A DNA stretch of 17,500 bases from Syntrophaceae bacterium UBA7544 (lineage in GTDB: Bacteria > Desulfobacterota > Syntrophia > Syntrophales > Smithellaceae), in assembly GCA_002479215.1 (NCBI GenBank), contig DLME01000289.1, positions 1-17,500 of the forward strand, in the 5' to 3' direction. The notes below the pieces were generated by a model that had not been told where the DNA came from, ran no database searches, and saw only the letters and a program-made list of their open reading frames with translations. Within the stretch, counting starts at the first letter, position 1; each line of letters opens with the position of its first letter. Both the position numbers and the translations under genes were made by a program. This document shows, in pieces, positions 1 through 7,274 of the stretch.

Positions 1-273
1 CGTACGCCTATTTTGCAGGGAGGGAAGTACGGCAAAATATTAATGAACATTCCCAACGAAAAACTGCGTGATATGTGGGAAAAATTTAAACCAATGTCCC
101 CGGATATATTTGCCAAAAAGGTGTTAAACGCGATTGCGAAAAATAAAGCGATAATTGTTGTGCCTTCGCTATGGAAGTTAATATGGTGGCTGAATCGCTT
201 ATCTCCTACTTTGGGAATGTACTTTGCTCAAAATCGTTTTCAAAAAATTCAAAAAGAATTTGATTTGTTATAA
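1..273 (+). CDS. Short-chain dehydrogenase/reductase, C-terminal fragment (5' end outside window)
   Basis: The frame is open from base 1 (R-T-P-I-L-Q-G-G-K-Y-G-K...) to a TAA at 271-273, so this is the end of a gene that begins upstream; the TTG at 13 is not taken as a start. The first residues resemble the substrate-loop region of classical short-chain dehydrogenases, where a T-P-I/L segment follows the catalytic YxxxK helix. The rest (PMSPDIFAKKVLNAIAKNK, then AIIVVPSLWK and a hydrophobic WWLNRLSP tail) matches the usual end of SDRs acting on lipid-like or steroid-like substrates. The Rossmann fold and the active-site Tyr/Lys lie outside the window, so substrate and cofactor cannot be judged. 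An R1 repeat starts 37 bp after the stop. Confidence 0.6.
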   Translation, partial: RTPILQGGKYGKILMNIPNEKLRDMWEKFKPMSPDIFAKKVLNAIAKNKAIIVVPSLWKLIWWLNRLSPTLGMYFAQNRFQKIQKEFDLL

Positions 274-309
274 TTGATAATTGTTGTAATTTAGCTTTTC
301 CATCTAATA

Positions 310-395
310 CCATTTCTAAATCAAAGAGGATATCGAGGCGGCAAGGAGAAGGCGACGAGGCTGCTAACAAAGATAGCGCTTTGACTTAGAAATGG
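310..395. repeat. R1 repeat copy A: MITE-like element with 17-bp terminal inverted repeats
   Basis: The left end CCATTTCTAAATCAAAG (310-326) and right end CTTTGACTTAGAAATGG (379-395) are inverted repeats with 16 of 17 positions matching. The element is 86 bp and has no coding capacity. The interior carries AGGCGGCAAGGAGAAGGCG and a conserved right-hand block AACAAARATAGCGCTTTGA shared with the copies ending at 14791 and 15901. Its right end overlaps the end of the minus-strand lhgO-like gene, whose stop codon (386-388) lies inside the terminal repeat. The ends and short length suggest a non-autonomous element. No transposase or clear target-site duplication is visible. Confidence 0.7.
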
Positions 396-1486
396 AATAA
401 AATATTTTTTACATATCTGGCGATAGCGGGTGAGGCGGTTAAACCCGGTGATTCGATGCCGACAAGATTGATAAAGCCGGGAGAATCTTCTTTAATAACA
501 AAATCGCGAAAATCATCATCCGGTCCCTGCAATTTAGGACGGATACCGGCCATATCGGGATGAACATTTTCTTCCTTTAAGAAAGGCAGAAATTTTCTGG
601 CGCTCTGATAGAAACAGTCAGTTATTTCAGCTTTCACATTATAATTTTCGACGCGGGGAATATAAGTGGTATCAGGGCCAAGCTTTAATCTCCCATTTAA
701 ATCGATAGTCAGATGGATGCCCAAACCAATGTGTTTCTTGTCCGGTACCGGATAAATTAACCGTTGTACAATTCCCTGTTTAACTCCTGATATGCCGCAA
801 TAATTGCCCTTGCAATAATACAGATGGTAGTTGCCTCCTATCATATTAGCTATAGTATCGGATTCCAGTCCAGCGGCGTTAATTACAATGGCAGAATTGA
901 ATTCAAAGCTCTCGCCTTTTGCGTTGTGCGTAAAAAGCCGGTAACCGCCGGCCTCCTTTTCTATCTGAACAACTTTTGTGTGATAAACAATCGATGTCTT
1001 CTTGCTTAGCGCGCAAGCTAGATAGTAATTCATTAAATCGTGGGCGCTGATGATGCCGGATTCAGGTGAGTAAAGAGCTGTATAAGCTTTAATATTCGGC
1101 TCCATTTTAGCAATCTGCTGTTTGCTTAGAATTGATAGTGACGTTACGCCGTTTTTACGGCCATTAGAATGAAGCCTTTCAATATCGGCGATCTCATCAG
1201 GCTTCACCGCTACAATGAGTTTGCCAATCTTTTTATGAGGGATTTTAAATCTTGCGGCAAGATCGTAGAGCATTTGACGTCCGGAAACACAAAGTGTTGC
1301 CTTGAGCGATGTTTCGGGATAATACATCCCTCCGTGTATTACTTCACTGTTACGGGAACTGATTCCTCCGCCATGATTCACATTTTTTTCCAAAATGTAT
1401 ACATTTAAGCCCGGTTTAACGATTTCGGCCGCTATAGCCAAACCGATTACACCCGCTCCTATAACAGTTACATCCACTCTTTCCAT
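386..1486 (-). CDS. lhgO: FAD-dependent oxidoreductase, L-2-hydroxyglutarate oxidase-like (DAO family)
   Basis: A 366-residue flavoprotein with an N-terminal dinucleotide fold: GAGVIG at 10-15 and the acidic end of the second beta strand at E33. The signature SSRNSEVIHGGMYYP at about 43-57 is typical of the LhgO/L2HGDH branch, and the C-terminal GIESPGLTASPAIA is the usual FAD-contacting end. Family members oxidise L-2-hydroxyglutarate or related 2-hydroxy acids to the keto acid and pass electrons to the membrane quinone pool; the exact substrate here is inferred only. Length is slightly below the roughly 400 residues usual for LhgO. The last codons and the TAA stop lie within an R1 repeat, so the C-terminus may have been reset by insertion. 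It is transcribed alone, divergently from xth, and only a weak ribosome site is visible. Confidence 0.75.
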   Translation of the reverse strand: MERVDVTVIGAGVIGLAIAAEIVKPGLNVYILEKNVNHGGGISSRNSEVIHGGMYYPETSLKATLCVSGRQMLYDLAARFKIPHKKIGKLIVAVKPDEIADIERLHSNGRKNGVTSLSILSKQQIAKMEPNIKAYTALYSPESGIISAHDLMNYYLACALSKKTSIVYHTKVVQIEKEAGGYRLFTHNAKGESFEFNSAIVINAAGLESDTIANMIGGNYHLYYCKGNYCGISGVKQGIVQRLIYPVPDKKHIGLGIHLTIDLNGRLKLGPDTTYIPRVENYNVKAEITDCFYQSARKFLPFLKEENVHPDMAGIRPKLQGPDDDFRDFVIKEDSPGFINLVGIESPGLTASPAIARYVKNILFHF

Positions 1487-1491
1487 CGCTT

Positions 1492-1520
1492 TTTATACAC
1501 AATTTTTTTAATTGTTGCAA
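1492..1520 (-). promoter_or_regulatory. Candidate sigma70 promoter for the lhgO-like gene, with palindrome in spacer
   Basis: On the minus strand TTGCAA (1520-1515) and TATAAA (1497-1492) are separated by 17 bp. The spacer contains the inverted repeat ACAATT-AAAAA-AATTGT, a possible operator. The predicted transcription start falls at about the ATG at 1486, which implies a leaderless or nearly leaderless message. This fits the lack of a clear Shine-Dalgarno sequence. AT-rich sequence makes chance matches likely. Confidence 0.35.
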
Positions 1521-1563
1521 AAAATCTTGAGCGCAATCTCCACTCGTGGTATTAAATCAATGA

Positions 1564-1694
1564 CACTCGCTGAAAACAAGCGAAGTGAAGTTTGAAGTGT
1601 AAGTGGAATCAATGAAACTCAGATATTAAAAGCGTAGCGAATTAATATCTGTAAGCTGAATTGATCCCGAAAGCGAAGCTATTCGGGATCAATT
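1564..1694 (-). repeat. R2 hairpin-array repeat, copy D (minus orientation, three hairpin units)
   Basis: Read on the minus strand the block holds three hairpins. The first has perfect 13-bp arms (1682-1694 with 1659-1671) around a 10-nt loop. The second has arms TTAATATCTG/CAGATATTAA (1642-1651 with 1620-1629). After the 20-nt linker AGTTTCATTGATTCCACTTA (1619-1600) comes a weaker third hairpin (CACT.CGCT type, 1587-1564), followed by a decayed linker copy. The same linker and the same hairpin are found on the plus strand at 3188-3239 and 9492-9543. The block fills most of the gap between the divergent lhgO-like and xth genes. Confidence 0.7.
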
Positions 1695-1764
1695 GGGTCG
1701 TATCCCCCGCTGATTGAGGCGGTGAGGTTCATTGAAGCCAACACAAAGAAAGGCAACGCCTAAT

Positions 1765-2538
1765 ATGAAGATTGCCAGTTATAACGTAAATTCTATACGC
1801 TCACGTTTGCACATTGTTTTGCCCTGGTTGCAGAAAAATAATCCAGATTATTTTTGCATGCAGGAAACAAAAGTTGACGACGCTAAATTTCCCGCGGCAG
1901 AATTTGAAGCATTGGGGTATCAAATAGTATTCAGCGGCAACAAACAATATAGTGGTGTAGCCATTGCCTCAAAGCAAAAACCGCAAAAAGTAGTTTTTGG
2001 CTTTGATATTGAACCTGCCGATCCTGACCGTTTAATTGTTGCAACATACAAAGATCTGACGATAATAAACACCTATGTTCCACAAGGTCAAGAAATAGAA
2101 AGTCCACAGTACGCGTACAAACTGGCGTGGTTTGCGCGTTTGAAAAAATATCTGGAGAAGCACTTTCAGCCGCAAAATGCCATAGTTTGGTGCGGCGATC
2201 TTAACGTGGCGCCGGAAAATATAGATGTGCACGACCCGAAAAGAATTTTGGGGCATGTTTGTTTTAATCCTGAAGTGTGGAATGCTTATAACGAAGTTAA
2301 GGCATGGGGTTTTGTCGATGTATTCCGTAAATATCACCCCGATGAAACGGGCCAGTATACTTTTTTCGATTATCGAGTAAAAGATTCCGTAAGCCGAAAG
2401 CTGGGCTGGCGCGTTGATCACATTCTGGCTACAAAATCACTCGCTGTGAAGTCCAGAAGCTGCGCTATCGATTTAGCCTCAAGGCTTGCCGAAAAGCCGT
2501 CCGATCATGCAGTCATTTACGCGCACTGGGAAAGGTGA
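1765..2538 (+). CDS. xth: Exodeoxyribonuclease III (AP endonuclease)
   Basis: A 257-residue ExoIII-family enzyme that cleaves DNA 5' of abasic sites and degrades duplex DNA 3' to 5' in base-excision repair. All metal and catalytic motifs are present: N7 in [11 protein letters not shown]34 in MQETK, GDLN with D145 and N147, RVDHI with D218 and H219, and the terminal SDH with D247 and H248. The start chosen is ATG 1765, because ExoIII proteins begin M-K-I-x-S-x-N and GAAAGG lies 11 nt upstream; a TTG at 1732 would add residues foreign to the family. The stop overlaps the GTG at 2535 of the next frame, so the two genes are closely coupled. Length is normal for the family. Confidence 0.93.
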   Translation: MKIASYNVNSIRSRLHIVLPWLQKNNPDYFCMQETKVDDAKFPAAEFEALGYQIVFSGNKQYSGVAIASKQKPQKVVFGFDIEPADPDRLIVATYKDLTIINTYVPQGQEIESPQYAYKLAWFARLKKYLEKHFQPQNAIVWCGDLNVAPENIDVHDPKRILGHVCFNPEVWNAYNEVKAWGFVDVFRKYHPDETGQYTFFDYRVKDSVSRKLGWRVDHILATKSLAVKSRSCAIDLASRLAEKPSDHAVIYAHWER

Positions 2539-2543
2539 CAGAA

Positions 2544-3068
2544 ATGGATAAAAAGGAAGATGTTCAACGGATCAATGAAGAAATTGCCGCTCGCTTCGAT
2601 AAAATTGAAGCAAGCCTCAACGATGCAAAAGATGTCATGGGGCTGTTTGAAACTCTGTTTGCGGGAATCGAAAAGGAATTTAGAGTCCCTTTTGTCTGGC
2701 TTACTTTATTGAATACGGAAAGTGTCGCGCCCATTGTTACGGCAATAAAATCTTCAGATATTTTAAAAAATAGGCTTAATATAATAACGCCGGAGTTGTT
2801 TCGCGAGATTCTTCCTGCCGGCTTGAAACCGGTTCTGGCCAATAAAGATTTGCCGCCTTTTTACAAATTATTGCCTTCAAACAACAAATATTTTGTTAGG
2901 TCTTTAGCGATAGTGCCGTTCAAATTTCGCGATGAAATTGTAGGAAGTTGGAATAATGGTGATGCTTACCATAATCGTTATACGCCGGACATGGAAACCA
3001 GTCTTTTACAAAAGCTAGCCCAATCCGTATCTGTGCGCTTGACCACACTGGTTGATGCTGATTCATAA
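2544..3068 (+). CDS. GAF-like / DUF484-family protein
   Basis: A 174-residue soluble protein with an N-terminal helical stretch (MDKKEDVQRINEE, possibly coiled coil) and a single GAF-like fold. The segment FVRSLAIVPFKF...EIVGSW...RYTPDMETSLLQKLAQSV resembles the C-terminal half of DUF484 proteins, a GAF relative of unknown ligand. ATG 2544 is preferred, with GGGAAAGG 8 nt upstream inside the xth end; the alternative GTG at 2535 overlaps the xth stop by four bases. Either way translation is coupled to xth. In gammaproteobacteria DUF484 genes sit beside dapF/xerC, so an xth partner is unusual. A sensory or regulatory role is guesswork. Confidence 0.6.
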   Translation: MDKKEDVQRINEEIAARFDKIEASLNDAKDVMGLFETLFAGIEKEFRVPFVWLTLLNTESVAPIVTAIKSSDILKNRLNIITPELFREILPAGLKPVLANKDLPPFYKLLPSNNKYFVRSLAIVPFKFRDEIVGSWNNGDAYHNRYTPDMETSLLQKLAQSVSVRLTTLVDADS

Positions 3069-3110
3069 AAACATTCTGAATGACTTAAATCACTATAAAT
3101 GATGTCACTA

Positions 3111-3291
3111 ATCCCGCGTCGCTTCGCTTTGCGGGATACCACGGATATCTGCGATATCCTCCGCCTGCGTCGGGATATTTCAACTAACAAATATTACGGC
3201 ACTGCGTTTGTAATATTTGAGTTTCATTAATTCGACTTATCAATTCCGATACGCTTCGCTTTCGGAATTGGAGTCTTATTAATAAAAACCC
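3111..3291 (+). repeat. R2 hairpin-array repeat, copy E
   Basis: Four successive hairpins: ATCCCGC/GCGGGAT (3111-3117, 3131-3137), GGATATC/GATATCC (3143-3149, 3153-3159), CAAATATTAC/GTAATATTTG (3188-3197, 3210-3219) and CAATTCCGA/TCGGAATTG (3241-3249, 3262-3270). The last two are joined by the linker AGTTTCATTAATTCGACTTA (3220-3239), and a decayed linker follows the final hairpin and runs into the terminator at 3284. Loops share the GCTTCGCTT motif. The block lies between the convergent ends of the GAF-like gene and the small membrane protein gene. Confidence 0.75.
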
Positions 3292-3315
3292 CGCCAGAGA
3301 TTGCACGGGGTTTTT
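3284..3315. terminator. Bidirectional intrinsic terminator
   Basis: AAAAACCCCG (3284-3293) and CGGGGTTTTT (3306-3315) form a 10-bp perfect inverted repeat with a 12-nt loop. It gives a GC stem flanked by A/T runs on both strands. It lies 26 bp beyond the stop of the minus-strand small protein and after the plus-strand xth/GAF pair, so it can end both convergent transcripts. Confidence 0.8.
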
Positions 3316-3341
3316 ACGGTTATAGCTTAGAAGGAGAAGGG

Positions 3342-3617
3342 TTAATTAATTAAAGTTTTCAAAGCGTCTACCACTGGTGCGGTAAAAAGAGCGACCAAAA
3401 CAGTATACAGGGCAAATGACCCAATAGCTTCGCTCATGTATAATCTGGTATATTTTCTTTTTAGTGAAACAATTATCAGTCCGCCGATAATTAAACAGCC
3501 CAGATGGAAGAAAGGGAAACCATTATTTCCGGTAACGCTGAATTGGGCATAGCTAAAAGACGCTGTCGTCAAAATTACAAAAGCCGCTAAAAGTGTTGTT
3601 TGTATCATTTTTTTCAT
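3342..3617 (-). CDS. Small exported membrane protein, unknown function
   Basis: A 91-residue protein with an N-terminal signal sequence (KKMIQTTLLAAFVILTTASF, then S-Y-A as a likely cleavage site), a hydrophobic segment LGCLIIGGLIIVSL, a short basic K-R-K-Y loop, and a second hydrophobic segment SFALYTVLVALFTAPVV. I do not recognise a family. AAGGAGG (about 3628-3634) serves either ATG 3617 (10 nt) or GTG 3623 (4 nt, two residues longer); ATG is preferred. A sigma54-like site lies about 57 nt upstream of the ATG, and a bidirectional terminator follows, so the gene looks like a single-gene transcript. The neighbouring MFS gene lies upstream on the same strand, 217 bp away. Confidence 0.6.
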   Translation of the reverse strand: MKKMIQTTLLAAFVILTTASFSYAQFSVTGNNGFPFFHLGCLIIGGLIIVSLKRKYTRLYMSEAIGSFALYTVLVALFTAPVVDALKTLIN

Positions 3618-3673
3618 AACCACTAGTCCTCCTTGGTATCCTACTTTAAAAATCTTCTTTTAATTATGATTAT

Positions 3674-3689
3674 GAAATAAGCGTGCCAA
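3674..3689 (-). promoter_or_regulatory. Candidate sigma54 (-24/-12) promoter for the small membrane protein
   Basis: On the minus strand TTGGCACG-CTTA-TTTC matches the RpoN consensus TTGGCACG-N4-TTGC at all specified positions except G to T in the -12 element. The GG to C spacing is correct. The predicted start near 3662 leaves a leader of about 45 nt before ATG 3617. The missing -12 G lowers confidence, because that dinucleotide is normally strongly conserved. Confidence 0.4.
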
Positions 3690-3839
3690 AAACCGTTAGT
3701 GGCGAATATATTTTTTAAGTATTTAATATTTAAATGAAAAATATATTTTTTATCTTTAAGGCTCTCTTAATAAAGAAGTTTGCAGCGTACATAAATGTTG
3801 AAAGAAACGTTCAATGCTTTAAAAAAATGAATAATACAT

Positions 3840-5120
3840 TTAATCGCTGGAACCGGCCTTAAATTGGTTGCCTTTTTTTAAGTTCAGAATAATTAGTGAT
3901 ATTCCTGCTAATATCGCAATGTTAATTCCCCATAGATATTGGTATGATCCAAGTTTATCATAAATAATGCCACCCAAAATAGGACCTATGCTTCCTCCGA
4001 TGCCGATAAAAAATGTAAGTAATCCATAAATCGATCCCAAAACATGCCTGCCGAAGCGGTCGGCGACAATTATCGGCAAAATGGGGGCAAGAGAACCGTA
4101 ACCAAATCCATAGATAATAGCATAAAGATAGAGGGTAGTGACACTGTGAGCGTAAAAAAGCAGAATCATGCCGGTAAGCAGAAATAATATACCCAGAAAA
4201 TAAGCATATTTCGGGTCATGCATACGGTCACTTAACCAGCCGAAGAAAAACTGGCCAAAAAATCCGGTCATACTTACTGCAGCAAGGGATGTTGCCGCAG
4301 TTATATTTTCAATATTATTATCCATTGCATAAGCTACTTGATGAACAAAGACAGACATTACGACCATAATAATCAAGCCATGGCATATAGCTAATGTCCA
4401 AAATCGTATATCGCGAAAAACAACTGCCGAGGAAACTCTATTGATTACCGGTAAATTTGATAATTGAACAGGCAGAGCTATTTTATCTCCATCGGGAAGA
4501 AGACCGTATGCTTCGGGCTGGGTTTTGTGCATCAGTGTTTGAGAAACGGCGATTCCGACAACGAATGTTATGATTCCTAGAACAAACAGGCCTATTCTCC
4601 AGCTGAAATATTCACAAAGATAACCCGTCAGAGGTGTAAGTGTCATAGTTCCGAAACTTATTCCCATTGTGGCAATGCCGAGAGCAACGCCGCGCATTTT
4701 AATGAACCATTTGCCGACCGACGAACTGCAGACAACAACGCCCATTCCGGCCGCGCCCAAACCGACGAGCAGACCGTATGTAAGATAGAAACTGAAAGGG
4801 GTGTCAATGAAACCGGTTAAAATATATCCCGCCGCGGCAATTATGGCGCCTATGGTCATAATCCAGAGGGGGGCGATTCGATCCAGCATGCGGCCGACGA
4901 AAATGGCTCCTATAGAATAAACCATCATGTTGATTGTCGCGGCCAGAGAAATTACCGAACGCGACCAGCCATGTTCATCCGATATTGGCTTGACGAAAAC
5001 ACCAAAACAATAGCGGGTGCCGTAATTGACTGCCATTACCAAAAAAGCACCCGCGACGATATACCAGCCCCAAAATATTTTTTCTTTTTTTTGCATAACC
5101 CAGGCTGGTTCCTTTACCAT
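3840..5120 (-). CDS. MFS transporter, OFA (oxalate/formate antiporter-like) family
   Basis: A 426-residue inner-membrane carrier with about twelve hydrophobic segments in two halves. The opening FWGWYIVAGAF...YCFGVFVKPISDEHGWSRS is the usual OFA-family N-terminus; the A-type loop reads GRMLDRIAP and the second-half loop GWLSDRMHDPK. OFA members exchange small carboxylates such as oxalate, formate or other monocarboxylates; the substrate here is unknown. ATG 5120 gives the longest form, but neither start has a strong ribosome site. ATG 5096 (M-Q-K-K-E-K) fits family N-termini better and has AAGGA 13 nt upstream. With the 5120 start only 30 bp separate it from the divergent helicase gene, so their promoters must overlap coding sequence. 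Confidence 0.85.
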   Translation of the reverse strand: MVKEPAWVMQKKEKIFWGWYIVAGAFLVMAVNYGTRYCFGVFVKPISDEHGWSRSVISLAATINMMVYSIGAIFVGRMLDRIAPLWIMTIGAIIAAAGYILTGFIDTPFSFYLTYGLLVGLGAAGMGVVVCSSSVGKWFIKMRGVALGIATMGISFGTMTLTPLTGYLCEYFSWRIGLFVLGIITFVVGIAVSQTLMHKTQPEAYGLLPDGDKIALPVQLSNLPVINRVSSAVVFRDIRFWTLAICHGLIIMVVMSVFVHQVAYAMDNNIENITAATSLAAVSMTGFFGQFFFGWLSDRMHDPKYAYFLGILFLLTGMILLFYAHSVTTLYLYAIIYGFGYGSLAPILPIIVADRFGRHVLGSIYGLLTFFIGIGGSIGPILGGIIYDKLGSYQYLWGINIAILAGISLIILNLKKGNQFKAGSSD

Positions 5121-5150
5121 TAAATCGGTTTGTGGTAAAATATATTTATA

Positions 5151-7244
5151 ATGCGACCAAAGATTATTTTTAATAAAAGGCCCTTTAAGGCTAAACGCTC
5201 TTCTGCTAGCAGTAATAAATTCAAAAGAAAAGAATACTCAGCATATTATAAACCCGAAATATCTCCGGATTTAAAAAGTGTACTGGCGCAAATAGGGAAG
5301 CCTCATCCAACTTCATTTATTCCCGATGAGTTTCAGATAAAAGCGCTGGAAGCTATAAAAAAAACAGATTGTCTGGTCATTGCGCCCACTGGTTCCGGTA
5401 AAACATGGATCGCCCGGGAAGCAATTTTATCTGTGCTGAAAAAGGGAGGCCGTGCCTGGTATGCCTCACCGCTGAAGGCGCTTTCCAATTCCAAGTGGGT
5501 GGAATTCGCCCTTCATTTTGACCAGGAAAATGTGGGTATCATCACCGGTGATACCAAAGAAAATACCGAGGCGCCGATTATTGTCGGCACTACGGAAATT
5601 TTACGCAACCAGCTCTACGATGCCATGCATCATGGGTATGACTTAAATTGCGATTTGGTCATCCTGGATGAGGCTCATTTTCTGGGTGATGTTGACCGCG
5701 GCGTCGTTTGGGAAGAAGTAATGACTTACCTTCCGGTACGGATAAATTTATTGCTTTTGTCGGCAACAATCGGCAATGGAGAGGAAATCGCGCAATGGCT
5801 CGAAACTATCCGTAGAAAACAATGCGTGGTCATTAAGGAAGAAAAACGCCCCGTTCCTCTATATCCTCTTTTTTTGCATCCTTCCGGCAGACTATTGCCT
5901 TTTTTGGAAGGGAAAAAGATTTCATTACCGGTTACAGAATTTATGAAAAAAAATAATACCGGCGGCTTTACCCGAAAGCGGATGCCCGATTATGGGGGCA
6001 TTATCAGAATATTGGAGCGATTCGACCTTTTACCGACTATCTTTTTTTTGAAATCGCGAGCGGAATGCGATGCCGCGTTAACAACAAGCGCGGTAATCCC
6101 ACCTATGTCGCATACTGCAGAATTCAGCGATTCACTGCGGAAAATGTTGGAACGTTTCCCTGCATTACAAAATCATAGGCAATTAAAGACTCTCCAGTCG
6201 TTTGGTATTGCCGCTCATCACGGCGGTCAATTACCCGCATGGAAGCTGTTGGTCGAAGAAATGATGAATAAAGGACATCTGCGAGTGATCTTCGCGACTA
6301 CCACGATAGCTGCTGGAGTAAATTTCCCGGCGCGCACGATAGTTCTTTTCAATTCGGATTTATTTAATGGACATGATTTTCATCCTCTTTCGGCAACTGA
6401 ATTTCGGCAAATGACGGGCAGAGCGGGGCGTCGCGGTCAGGACAATATCGGTTTTATGCTGCCCATAAGCGGTAAATTTATGGATTTAAGGCATGTCCGC
6501 CGTTTGCTGTTCAGAATGCCGGAAGATATTTTAAGCCAGTTGAAAAACGATTTTGCGATGGTGTTAAATTTACTGTTATCTCAGACACTTTCCGATATTC
6601 GCGGTATTTTTGAAAGATCTCTGGCCGCTTATCAGCAAAGTAAACGAGACCGGCAAGCATCTTTTTCAGCGGCCAAGTCGCTTTGGGAAGATTTTTACCG
6701 CCATATGAAATTTTTACAAGATGAAGGCTTTATAAATGAATCAAGTCAACTAACCGACGATGGCCATTGGGCGGCGCGATTACGGCTCGATCATCCTCTG
6801 CTTATAGCGCAATGTTTGCGCGAGGGGGCTTTTCCCGAAGAAGACGAAAAAATTCTGGCGGCTATTGTCGCTTTTTTTGCCTATGACCGTGATGCTGAAA
6901 TCAGGCTGACTGCAAAAGACCTGCCGCCAAAACTTATTCATGCTTTAAGGAAGGTAATGCTGGTAATCCGGCCGCTCTCACGCCGTTTGCAGGCAGCCTC
7001 GTTTATAACGGCAAAACTTTATCCGGCGGCAGGAGTGGCCATGTATTACTGGGCGCAGGGACGCAGTTGGGAAAATGTGATAAAGGCGACGGGAATAACT
7101 GAAGGAGATATGGCTACACTGATTTTGCGCACGGCGGATAATCTAAGACAAATAACTGCCCTTAAGGATACGCATCCTCAAGCCGCCGCTTGTGCTTATC
7201 GGGCGAGGGATGCGATATTGCGGGAGCCGGTGTTATTCTTATAA
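5151..7244 (+). CDS. Ski2-like DEAD/DEAH-box helicase
   Basis: A 697-residue superfamily 2 helicase. A basic N-terminus (about 1-40) precedes a Q-like motif (F61-Q62), Walker A APTGSGKTW (78-86), DEAH (173-176), SATIG motif III (204-208), motif V TTTIAAGVNFPA (383-394) and motif VI GRAGRRG (423-429). The motif V/VI wording is that of the Ski2/Hel308/HelY group, which translocates 3' to 5' on RNA or DNA. About 270 C-terminal residues resemble the winged-helix/ratchet part of this group only loosely. uvrB follows after 30 bp without a terminator, so a link to DNA repair is suggested by context. ATG 5151 has no Shine-Dalgarno sequence, and TATAAT overlaps the start codon, so a later start cannot be excluded. 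Confidence 0.85.
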   Translation: MRPKIIFNKRPFKAKRSSASSNKFKRKEYSAYYKPEISPDLKSVLAQIGKPHPTSFIPDEFQIKALEAIKKTDCLVIAPTGSGKTWIAREAILSVLKKGGRAWYASPLKALSNSKWVEFALHFDQENVGIITGDTKENTEAPIIVGTTEILRNQLYDAMHHGYDLNCDLVILDEAHFLGDVDRGVVWEEVMTYLPVRINLLLLSATIGNGEEIAQWLETIRRKQCVVIKEEKRPVPLYPLFLHPSGRLLPFLEGKKISLPVTEFMKKNNTGGFTRKRMPDYGGIIRILERFDLLPTIFFLKSRAECDAALTTSAVIPPMSHTAEFSDSLRKMLERFPALQNHRQLKTLQSFGIAAHHGGQLPAWKLLVEEMMNKGHLRVIFATTTIAAGVNFPARTIVLFNSDLFNGHDFHPLSATEFRQMTGRAGRRGQDNIGFMLPISGKFMDLRHVRRLLFRMPEDILSQLKNDFAMVLNLLLSQTLSDIRGIFERSLAAYQQSKRDRQASFSAAKSLWEDFYRHMKFLQDEGFINESSQLTDDGHWAARLRLDHPLLIAQCLREGAFPEEDEKILAAIVAFFAYDRDAEIRLTAKDLPPKLIHALRKVMLVIRPLSRRLQAASFITAKLYPAAGVAMYYWAQGRSWENVIKATGITEGDMATLILRTADNLRQITALKDTHPQAAACAYRARDAILREPVLFL

Positions 7245-7274
7245 GATTGAAAACTGACAGCTAAAGGCGACAGT

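Noticed and set aside
1564..1694. CRISPR array
   Set aside because: The repeated hairpins differ in arm sequence, and there are no identical direct repeats with unique equal-length spacers and no cas genes.
2032..2421. 129-codon minus-strand frame within xth
   Set aside because: xth has every catalytic motif in frame; the antisense frame has no ribosome site or family likeness.
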